Part shown: one piece after another, positions 7,494 to 13,677 of the stretch
Position numbering within the stretch: the stretch's first letter is position 1
Layout: each line of letters starts with the position of its first letter
Assembly (NCBI GenBank): GCA_047626155.1
Contig: JBLHRR010000108.1
Location: forward strand, 1 to 19,109
Direction: 5' to 3'
Source of the DNA: CALGLS01 sp047626155
GTDB lineage: Bacteria > Bacteroidota > Bacteroidia > Chitinophagales > Saprospiraceae
DNA length: 19,109 nt
Notes under the pieces: generated by a model
What the model saw: the letters and a program-made list of their open reading frames with translations, nothing else
Database searches by the model: none
Told to the model about the DNA's origin: nothing
Position numbers and translations under genes: made by a program

Positions 7494-7514
7494 ATAAAGG
7501 AAAAGGGCAAGGGG

Positions 7515-8768
7515 TTAATTACTAACTGAACTCATTGTGTTGGACGAGTTCCAACTTTTTTTATTCCACTTAAGAATAAGGTTTCCACCTTTATCGAAAT
7601 AGGCATTTCTAATGGTATAACAAGATTTAGGGCTGATTCCCAATCCAACTTCCAGGCTATTTCCGTTGAATGAATAATTGTCATACATGTCCTGAATCAC
7701 TTTGGTTACTTGTTCTATCTTTTTTGCTACAGATGCACATTCCGGAGCTTTCACAGTACCTCCGCTCACGAATGGCGCGGCATGACACCCATATTTTTTA
7801 AAGAAGCCAGCTACCGAATTAGCTCCATCAACAACTCTTTGGTCTGCAGACTTATAAACCTTCCCTCTCAGGTTCTTACCTTCTAAATATAATTTTCCAT
7901 TGATCACCTTTATAAATAGATCAAAATCCACATCCACTGTATTATTAGGTCCGTATTTCTTGTATTCCAAATCGAGATCGAAGGTCATCTTTTTTGAATT
8001 TAGCGTCCTTCCTTCTACATATTTGCTATGGACCAATCTTCCATATACCAATTTTGAAGTTCGCCCTAACTGATCGCCGATCATCGATTCAAACATCGAT
8101 ACTAAGGTTGCATTTGATATCATGCCCGGTGGTCTCGTAGAGATTCTTTTATTTTTCAAGTTCCAATATGCATTTTGTCTAAGCTGCTTCCCAGTACAAG
8201 TAATTCGGTCTTTATATTTGCTATTGTTACGGTCAATGGTGTGTGGCTTTTTAAACTTATGGTCATAAATAATCATGTTATTAACCTTCAGTTGAATACT
8301 TTGTACAATCCATCCATCATCCCCATGGACTCTGATTTCCAATTTTTTAATATCGGATACTTTTCGGACTTCAGGTAGAAACAAATAGTAACTATGGGTT
8401 TTCCCTTTCTCGAAGTCATCTCGGCCGTAATCCAGGAAATAACGAGTTTTATTCAAAACAACACTCATTTTATCATCTGTTCCTGAATCATCACGAGTGG
8501 CTGTCTTCACAACCAGTTGGATATCACAAACGGGTAAGTTTTCAATTGATGCTCTTTTTGAAACTGGTAATTTTGCTTTTACCACTTTAGTAGAAAGTTT
8601 AGCTTTAGCCCAACTTCCGGGTTGTGCGTTTCCTTGATTTGCAAAAAAGAAGAACATCATCGCAAAAAGGAAAGAACTGTTTTTAAGCGATTGAAATAGA
8701 TTTGTAACTCCTGTAAATAGATTGTTTTTACTTCTTACATTGATTAAAATATTCATTGTGATTTTCAT
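7515..8768 (-). CDS. Secreted PLAT-like protein, paralogue of the neighbour without the trefoil
   Basis: A 417-residue exported protein. ATG 8768 gives a long N-region before the hydrophobic core (NSSFLFAMMFFFFANQGNAQ, cleavage near residue 49). ATG 8756 is an alternative start. Residues 81-170 are PLAT/LH2-like: VVKTATRDDSGTDDKMSVVL, YGRDDFEKGKTHSY and GDDGWIVQSIQLKVN fit the 'T….GTD..v.v.l…d.FerG.td.y…d.W.i..i.v' pattern. This copy is closer to the consensus than the neighbour's. Residues 196-335 align with 339-470 of the ricin/PLAT-like protein (PP, TL..M.ES, LVYG, KYVEG, FDLDL, VDVDFDLFIKVINGKLYLEG), an unrecognised shared domain. A cysteine-containing tail of about 80 residues is unique to this gene. 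It has its own upstream element (8858-8929) and terminator (7461-7493). The two genes probably arose by duplication followed by gain or loss of the trefoil. The function is likely extracellular binding; no catalytic residues can be named. Confidence 0.8.
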   Translation of the reverse strand: MKITMNILINVRSKNNLFTGVTNLFQSLKNSSFLFAMMFFFFANQGNAQPGSWAKAKLSTKVVKAKLPVSKRASIENLPVCDIQLVVKTATRDDSGTDDKMSVVLNKTRYFLDYGRDDFEKGKTHSYYLFLPEVRKVSDIKKLEIRVHGDDGWIVQSIQLKVNNMIIYDHKFKKPHTIDRNNSKYKDRITCTGKQLRQNAYWNLKNKRISTRPPGMISNATLVSMFESMIGDQLGRTSKLVYGRLVHSKYVEGRTLNSKKMTFDLDLEYKKYGPNNTVDVDFDLFIKVINGKLYLEGKNLRGKVYKSADQRVVDGANSVAGFFKKYGCHAAPFVSGGTVKAPECASVAKKIEQVTKVIQDMYDNYSFNGNSLEVGLGISPKSCYTIRNAYFDKGGNLILKWNKKSWNSSNTMSSVSN

Positions 8769-8857
8769 AATAAAAAATTTAAAGATTTAGAAAATAATTA
8801 AATAAAGAGAGTCAAAAACTTTAATGGTTGAACTGATTTGTTTTCGATTATCTATTA

Positions 8858-8929
8858 CAAAGATGCAAGGAAAGGCTACGGTAAACATCCACCCTTATGG
8901 GGATTGAATGAAAACCCTCATTTATGAGG
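8858..8929 (-). promoter_or_regulatory. Shared promoter/operator element, copy 2 (PLAT-like gene)
   Basis: Same order and spacing as copy 1: dyad 1 8916-8929, dyad 2 8887-8904 (ATCCCCATAAGGGTGGAT), TTTA 8882-8885, 16 bases, CATCTTTG 8858-8865. The leader to ATG 8768 is about 80 bases. The remainder of the 8769-9037 spacer shows no other structure. Confidence 0.75.
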
Positions 8930-9037
8930 AGCTGAAAAAGCAAAGGTAATTCCCGAGCTACGCATCCAAAACGTACGAGATAGCGAAGGCAAGTGTAAAT
9001 ATTGTTATAAAACGTTTCAAACACTACAACTAAAAAA

Positions 9038-9066
9038 AGAGCCATCTCAAAAATTCAAGATGACTC
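9038..9066 (-). terminator. Terminator of the jacalin-like gene
   Basis: On the minus strand AGAGTCATCTT pairs with GAGATGGCTCT (one G·U pair at the top) and is followed by a run of seven Ts. It lies 55 bases after the stop at 9121. Confidence 0.75.
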
Positions 9067-9120
9067 TAGTCAAGGGTATGTCAAAAAAATTAAACACTAT
9101 TCATTTCTGCCAATATTTCT

Positions 9121-10125
9121 TTAGCGATTACCTTTCGTTTTCTTCTTATCCTTCACAGGAACCTCCGCTTTATAAATCACACCAAATTGTTCTATTGCTT
9201 GACCTGATCGCCCAGAGAAGCCTATAACCTTCCCCCCTCGTGGCAGATCAATATTAAACTCGTTTCCTCCATTACCACCATAAGGGCCCAGTACTCGACG
9301 TTTATTTGTAATGAAAGTAAGTTGATCAATTAGGGTTCCTGAACGTCCATTCACTGCTATAATGTACTCCCCCTCAGAAAGATAGATATGGCTCCAGTTC
9401 CCACCGTTCCCACCTACTGACTCCATATTGGTTTCTCCTCTTCTGTCTACCCAGGTCATTTTAATCTGTTCTATTCGTCGTCCATGTTTAATAGATATTT
9501 TTTTGATTTTGCCAACAGACAGCACTTCGTTTCTGGTTTTTGGGAGCATAAATGCTTGTCCACTATCGCTACCATATTTCTTAGAGAAAAGAGTCTTAGT
9601 CTCTGTTCTAGGAGGTGTATCTGCGGTATCATAGATAACTCCAAAACGATCAATTGCCTGATCAGACCGGCCTCTAAATCCAATCACTTTTGCGGCTCGT
9701 GGCAAACGAATCGTAAATTTATTTCCACCACTACCACCATAAGGTCCAAATACCCGGCGCTTATTCGTAACGAAAGTAAGTTGATCTACAAGGCTCCCTG
9801 ACTGTCCGTTTACGGCAATAATATACTCATCTTCGCCAAGGTCAATGTGGCTCCAGGTTCCTCCATTCTCTCCTGTTGACTGGCGGTGTGTTCTTCCATT
9901 TTTGTCTACCCATTCGATTTGAATCTTTTCTATACGACGTCCATGCTTAATAGAAATCCTTTTGATTCTATCAACTGATAAAATCGCCGTTCTAGTTTTA
10001 GGTAAAGTAAATACCTGCCCATTGTCACTCCCATAGCTCTTTGAAGGGTGAATAGCTGCCTGTACGGTATCGATGAAGAAAGTAAAAGTTAATAAAGTCA
10101 GGAAAAAATTTATTGCCGTTTTCAT
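9121..10125 (-). CDS. Secreted protein with two tandem jacalin-like lectin domains
   Basis: A 334-residue exported protein. The signal peptide is residues 1-23 (…FFIDTVQA|AI). Two copies of a ~137-residue jacalin-like unit follow, at 29-166 and 182-319. Each shows SYGSD.GQ.F.LPKTR, RI..I.I.HGRRIE.I…W.D, GG.WSHI.L.E.EYIIAVNG, S…DQLTF.TNKRRV.GPYGG, GGN.F.I.LPR and VIGF.GRS.QAI..FGVIY. The GPYGGxGGN loop and the 'IDQLTFxTNKR…GPYGG' run are typical of jacalin-related mannose- or galactose-binding lectins with a beta-prism fold. The two units are very similar, so the internal duplication is recent or kept by gene conversion. The tail is lysine-rich (KDKKKTKGNR), as in the linker of the ricin-type neighbour. 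It has its own upstream element (10175-10246) and terminator (9038-9066). A divalent lectin outside the cell is the likely product. Confidence 0.88.
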   Translation of the reverse strand: MKTAINFFLTLLTFTFFIDTVQAAIHPSKSYGSDNGQVFTLPKTRTAILSVDRIKRISIKHGRRIEKIQIEWVDKNGRTHRQSTGENGGTWSHIDLGEDEYIIAVNGQSGSLVDQLTFVTNKRRVFGPYGGSGGNKFTIRLPRAAKVIGFRGRSDQAIDRFGVIYDTADTPPRTETKTLFSKKYGSDSGQAFMLPKTRNEVLSVGKIKKISIKHGRRIEQIKMTWVDRRGETNMESVGGNGGNWSHIYLSEGEYIIAVNGRSGTLIDQLTFITNKRRVLGPYGGNGGNEFNIDLPRGGKVIGFSGRSGQAIEQFGVIYKAEVPVKDKKKTKGNR

Positions 10126-10174
10126 AATAATTGAATTTTAAAAGTAAATGATTAGTTGCTTACAAATTACATTA

Positions 10175-10246
10175 CAAAGGTGGGGGGATTGAGACTTGTA
10201 GACATCCACCCTTTTGAGGATTGCATAAAAACCCTCATAAATGAGG
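10175..10246 (-). promoter_or_regulatory. Shared promoter/operator element, copy 3 (jacalin-like gene)
   Basis: Same order and spacing as copies 1 and 2: dyad 1 10233-10246 (centre bases TT instead of AA on the minus strand), dyad 2 10204-10221 (ATCCTCAAAAGGGTGGAT), TCTA 10199-10202, 16 bases, CACCTTTG 10175-10182. The leader to ATG 10125 is about 40 bases. The 16-base spacer sequences of the three copies differ, while the boxes do not. Confidence 0.75.
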
Positions 10247-10255
10247 AGAAAGAAA

Positions 10256-10286
10256 AAAGGCTGTCTGAATTTCTTCAAACAGCCTT
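10256..10286 (-). terminator. Terminator of the desaturase/WD40-fragment unit
   Basis: AAAGGCTGT / ACAGCCTTT, extended by four more pairs after one mismatch, with a short loop. On the minus strand it ends in TTTTTTCTTTCT. It lies 45 bases after the stop at 10331 and directly abuts copy 3 of the lectin element. Confidence 0.75.
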
Positions 10287-10330
10287 TCTTGAAAATGATT
10301 ATTATGTTTTATCAAACAAAACATATCCGT

Positions 10331-10555
10331 TTATTCCAATTTAACATCCCATAATTTCGCAAAGCTATCTTTACTGCCCGTTACAATGTATTTTCCATTC
10401 GGAGAAAAAACCACGGAAGCAACCATTACTGCATGTCCTTCAATTTTTTTTATAAGATTGCCAGAGCTGGCACTCCATAATTTCGCAATTTTATCTACAC
10501 TCCCCGTTAGTATCGTTTTGCCATCAGGCGAATAATCTTCAGAAAATGAGGCCAT
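10331..10555 (-). pseudogene. WD40-repeat fragment
   Basis: A 74-residue frame holds parts of two WD40 blades: YSPDGKTILTGSVDKIAKLW followed by a linker, then SVVFSPNGKYIVTGSKDSFA with KLWDVKLE at the end. A real beta-propeller needs about seven blades, so this is a C-terminal relic of a longer WD40 protein. Its ATG at 10555 lies eight bases after the desaturase stop, so it would be co-transcribed. It could be translated as a short peptide, but no function is expected. The join looks like a deletion that brought two unrelated gene ends together. Confidence 0.7.
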
Positions 10556-10563
10556 CTTTTATT

Positions 10564-11403
10564 TTATTGTACCAGCTCTACTTTCCTTTGATGGCCTAGT
10601 TCATCAAGCAAGCCAGTGAGATAACCATGTGTTATATGGGCCTTACTATTATAATCGGAGACAGTCATCAAGTGCTGATGCAATTTAGGCAAGTTGTAGA
10701 ATGGCACACCAGGATATAAATGATGTTCAAGATGATATCCCACCTGGTGCGGAGCAATGAAGAATCTTTCCAGAAGATTGGCTTTCACGGACCGGGTTGA
10801 GCTAAGCAGGTCATCATAAGCCAATTCGCCAAAATGTTCTGCTACGCTACGGATATACTGAAACATAAAAAAAGTAGAGAGGAAGGGGATTATCCAAAAA
10901 AGAATGAATTCAATCCAAAATCCTCCAATCGTTAATCCTACAAATAAGAGCGTATAAAACAATAGCTGATGCTTTTTTTGGCCTGGGTTATTATTGGATT
11001 TTGTCTTTGCTGTACCAAACCGCTTAAGAAACCAAACCGCATCCATAATACCTTGGTATAAAACGAAATAGGATAGCAAGGTTGCTATAAATTCGATTTT
11101 GGTTTTAGGGAAAGTGAATGCACGTTTACCTATTTTAGACACCCAATCCGGATCATGTTCTGTATTCAAATGCCGGTGATGCTCCATATGATTTTGTCTG
11201 TACTTTTCAATTGAAGTAAACAAAGGATACATGGTCATCATATTGGTAATTAAATCGTTTCTTTTTCGGTTTTTCAAAAATCGATAATGGGTCGCATCAT
11301 GCATCAAGATGGCAAGTGCATGCATTCTGGCTCCAATAATGATTACCGCAAGGCCATAGGATAAAGGGTTAAAATGTTGAATGCAAAAAAAGATGGTAAG
11401 CAT
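10564..11403 (-). CDS. Membrane fatty acid desaturase, N-terminally damaged
   Basis: The 279-residue frame has all three histidine clusters of membrane di-iron desaturases: HDATH (35-39), HMEHH (72-76) and HLEHH (224-228), the last inside HQVGYHLEHHLYPGVPFYNL. Hydrophobic segments lie between them. The family introduces double bonds into acyl chains, or hydroxylates them, at the inner membrane. The frame starts in the middle of the first membrane segment (LTIFFCIQHFNPLSYGLAVI). A TGA closes it seven codons upstream. A plausible missing start lies in another frame: ATG 11476 encodes MKHQNENQIDLNIDSSLLKP then LFKTN, running to the join near 11403. A net frameshift, probably with a small deletion, has therefore split the gene (about 300 codons in total). 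The part with the active site is intact, but lacking the N-terminus it may not insert correctly. Family: sure. Activity: doubtful. Confidence 0.8.
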   Translation of the reverse strand: MLTIFFCIQHFNPLSYGLAVIIIGARMHALAILMHDATHYRFLKNRKRNDLITNMMTMYPLFTSIEKYRQNHMEHHRHLNTEHDPDWVSKIGKRAFTFPKTKIEFIATLLSYFVLYQGIMDAVWFLKRFGTAKTKSNNNPGQKKHQLLFYTLLFVGLTIGGFWIEFILFWIIPFLSTFFMFQYIRSVAEHFGELAYDDLLSSTRSVKANLLERFFIAPHQVGYHLEHHLYPGVPFYNLPKLHQHLMTVSDYNSKAHITHGYLTGLLDELGHQRKVELVQ

Positions 11404-11535
11404 TGGTTTTGAATAAGGGTTTCAATAAACTTGAATCGATATTTAGGTCTATTTGGTTTTCATTTTGATGTTTCATGATCAAGTGATTTATTACTATCGA
11501 ATCATTAGGATTCAGTATAGAAGGGTTAGAAAAAT

Positions 11536-12228
11536 TTATTTATTAATGAATCTTTTTAGTAGTAAGTTGAAGTTTGAAAAATTAACAGGAGCCAGCGTAA
11601 TCAAGCCATGCCCATCAATATATCCCGGATTGCCTTTCATATAAAATTGGATATCTACATCCTTTCTATCATTTTCATAAACACGAACAGACAAATCACT
11701 TACTAAATTGACAGGCTTTAATACGGTCCCTGTTTCCGGGCAGTAGGACTCCTTATAATGCTGATTACCAATAAAGTCAATAAGATTCTTTATGGCCTTA
11801 GGCATATTCCGTTTACGGGTGGGATAAAAGTCTGCGAGTGTTTTTGCAAAAACCAGGTAAGGTTTATAGTTCAATGCGTCACACCAAAAGTAAACATCAG
11901 AACGGAGCAAGTCCCAGAAATACTTCATACAAAGTTTTGCACCAGTAATCGGTAATAGGGCCTTTCCTCTAAATTGTTTGTCGATGACCGTCTGACCAAA
12001 GTAGATCAACAATTTACTTTTCTTATCTGACTGTACCTTGTTGATCCTCAATCCTGTGAAACCAACTATTTTTCCTTGATTTGTATATAGCGAAAAATGA
12101 TTGTTGTTGGCTACTCTTTCCATGAAGCTACTTTTGCTGTAGTTGTAATATTTTTTATAAATATTCCACATTTCTTCTTTAGTAGCTGCTGAAAATTGGT
12201 TGTCTGTGATATTGATTGAGATTTTCAT
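11536..12228 (-). CDS. GNAT-like acyltransferase, unknown substrate
   Basis: A 230-residue soluble protein with no signal peptide. The first half follows the GNAT plan: an N-terminal helix pair (EEMWNIYKKYYNYSKSSFME), strand 'FSLYTNQGKIVGFTGLRINK', then LIYFGQTVIDKQFRGKALLP, where Q/R-x-x-G-x-A in QFRGKAL stands at the acetyl-CoA pyrophosphate loop. The second half (ALNYKPYLVFAKTLADFYPT and on) has no family I know. It is probably an acetyltransferase of the loosely defined kind common in Bacteroidota accessory DNA. ATG 12228 is a good start. The gene stands alone, with about 130 bases upstream to the truncated desaturase on one side and 140 bases to the enolase fragment on the other. It seems the only undamaged gene between 10331 and 12989. 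Confidence 0.6.
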   Translation of the reverse strand: MKISINITDNQFSAATKEEMWNIYKKYYNYSKSSFMERVANNNHFSLYTNQGKIVGFTGLRINKVQSDKKSKLLIYFGQTVIDKQFRGKALLPITGAKLCMKYFWDLLRSDVYFWCDALNYKPYLVFAKTLADFYPTRKRNMPKAIKNLIDFIGNQHYKESYCPETGTVLKPVNLVSDLSVRVYENDRKDVDIQFYMKGNPGYIDGHGLITLAPVNFSNFNLLLKRFINK

Positions 12229-12368
12229 TTTTCTGGATTTTAATAAATCATGGAATGAACCTAAGTATATTTTGCATCAGTTGAAGCTATTCAATAAGCT
12301 GTTACAACTAGCTTGGATTATTCTCAAAAGGAGTAGAAGGCAGATGAAGTAAAGCATGATTTTAATTT

Positions 12369-12989
12369 TTGATGGTTAAAGAACGAATGCTGTTTACACG
12401 TTTGGATGCAAACAACCTCTGGTCGGGTAATACCGTGGCTGCAATTGATCACCTCTCTCAATTGAAGATTCCTTTTATCGGTATAGAAGAACCTGTAGCT
12501 CCTAAAAGCCCAAAAGCATTAAGTCAAATCAGTTGCTCCTTAAATACATCAGTCATACTGGATGAAAGTCTCTGCAATGATGATGATTTGAAAGCTTATG
12601 ATAATTTGGCCGGCGATTTTATTGCTAATATCAAAGTCTCTCGGGTTGGAGGTATCCTCCGAAGCCTTGATATGATCAAAGAACTTAAAAGACTTAATTG
12701 GAAAATAATCATTGGAGCACATGTAGGTGAAACTTCTGTGATGACTAGGGCAGGAATGTGTGCTGCACAGGCAGCAGGAGAAAATTTAATTGGCCACGAA
12801 GGGGGATTCGGAATGATCTTACTTGAAAGAGAGCCAGTGGAACCAAGCTTGATGTTTGGAGCAAAAGGTCAGCTTGATTTGAGGAACCCATACACTTTGC
12901 AAAATGAAACGGGCACCCGGGTATTTCCAACACAAACCTGGAGTCAAGGATGGGGTTTAAAATTGTTGAATGAAAAGGACATAAATTAG
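12369..12989 (+). pseudogene. Enolase-superfamily (MLE/dipeptide-epimerase-like) C-terminal fragment
   Basis: The 206-residue frame is the C-terminal barrel part of a muconate-lactonising-type enolase-superfamily enzyme. RLDANNLWS (Asp13), FIGIEEPV (Glu40/41) and VILDESL (Asp65) supply the three metal ligands. NIKVSRVGGILRS (Lys89) supplies the second-half catalytic lysine. The N-terminal capping domain and the first catalytic lysine (K-x-K on an earlier strand) are absent, because a TAA at 12363-12365 closes the frame just before TTG 12369/ATG 12372. Family members are about 330-400 residues, so nearly half is lost. The upstream 140 bases contain no recognisable remainder in any frame. Without the cap and the first lysine it cannot be a normal enzyme. 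It ends 31 bases before the convergent response-regulator gene. Confidence 0.7.
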
Positions 12990-13020
12990 GAGTCAGAATA
13001 TCTTCTATTATCCACCCTGC

Positions 13021-13665
13021 CTATTCTTCTAACAATCCAAATTCAAATGCCTTTTTCACCAGCCCCGCCACATTTTTTGCATTTAATTTCCGTAACAAAC
13101 TTTTCCGGTGGGAGATAACGGTGGTGGAAGAAATAAAAAGTTTGGCAGCCATTTCATCCGTTGTATGTTCGTCAATGATTAGTTGGAGAATTTCTTTTTC
13201 CCGACGGGTCAACTTTTGTATAAAGTCAGAAGACTTAGGTTTCTTCGCCTGCTGCACCCCTGCTAACAATGTATCTGTAACTTCCTTACTAAAATACCGC
13301 TCTCCCTTCATAATGGTATGAATTGCTTCCTGGAGTTCCGCCCTCCCCGTATTTTTCAAAAGATAACCATCGACACCAGCTTTTATCATCTTATTGATAT
13401 ACCCTGCATTTCCATACATGGTTAACGCAATAATTTTTGGACATTTTTCTTTGGCCTTCAATTCCTGGCAAATATCAAATCCGCTTTTGTCTGGTAGGTT
13501 GACATCCAGTAAAATCAGATCGATGGTTTCTTCGCTCACTATTTTAATCGTCTCTACTCCGTTCTTCGCTTCATACAAAGTGCCGATATTTTCGTCTTCT
13601 TCCAGAAGCCCCTTGAGGCCATCAATAACAATTTGGTGATCATCAACTAATAATACGTTTATCAT
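13021..13665 (-). CDS. NarL/FixJ-type response regulator
   Basis: A 214-residue two-domain regulator. The receiver domain (1-120) has the acidic pair DD (8-9), phospho-acceptor Asp54 in LILLDVNLPDKSGF, Thr82 (IIALTMYG) and Lys104 (GYLLKNTG), so all key residues are present. Residues 150-214 are a LuxR-type helix-turn-helix (LTRREKEILQLIIDEHTTDE, MAAKLFISSTTVISHRKSLL, RKLNAKNVAGLVKKAF). It starts 12 bases after the stop of the histidine kinase gene and is surely its partner. Phosphorylation should promote dimer binding to inverted-repeat DNA. A candidate target in this window is the dyad upstream of the three lectin genes, but that is a guess from proximity. The gene is intact, with a normal start at 13665. 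Confidence 0.9.
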   Translation of the reverse strand: MINVLLVDDHQIVIDGLKGLLEEDENIGTLYEAKNGVETIKIVSEETIDLILLDVNLPDKSGFDICQELKAKEKCPKIIALTMYGNAGYINKMIKAGVDGYLLKNTGRAELQEAIHTIMKGERYFSKEVTDTLLAGVQQAKKPKSSDFIQKLTRREKEILQLIIDEHTTDEMAAKLFISSTTVISHRKSLLRKLNAKNVAGLVKKAFEFGLLEE

Positions 13666-13677
13666 ATCTGGTGTTTT

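Noticed and set aside
9428..9801. ORFs of 68, 70 and 105 residues inside the jacalin-like gene
   Set aside because: They are shadows of a strongly supported two-repeat lectin gene in another frame.
7380..10246. The three 72-bp elements as a CRISPR array or mobile repeats
   Set aside because: They are 1.3-1.5 kb apart, each directly before a gene on the same strand, with variable spacers in the promoter gap, so promoters fit better.
10156..10344. 62-residue plus-strand ORF
   Set aside because: It covers copy 3 of the shared promoter element and a terminator, both better explained as regulatory DNA. The similar ORF at 7340-7525 is rejected for the same reason.
13007..13020. 'ATCCACCCTGCC' near the regulator stop as a fourth copy of the shared element
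   Set aside because: Only the ATCCACCC half matches. There is no dyad 1 and no -7 box at the right distance.
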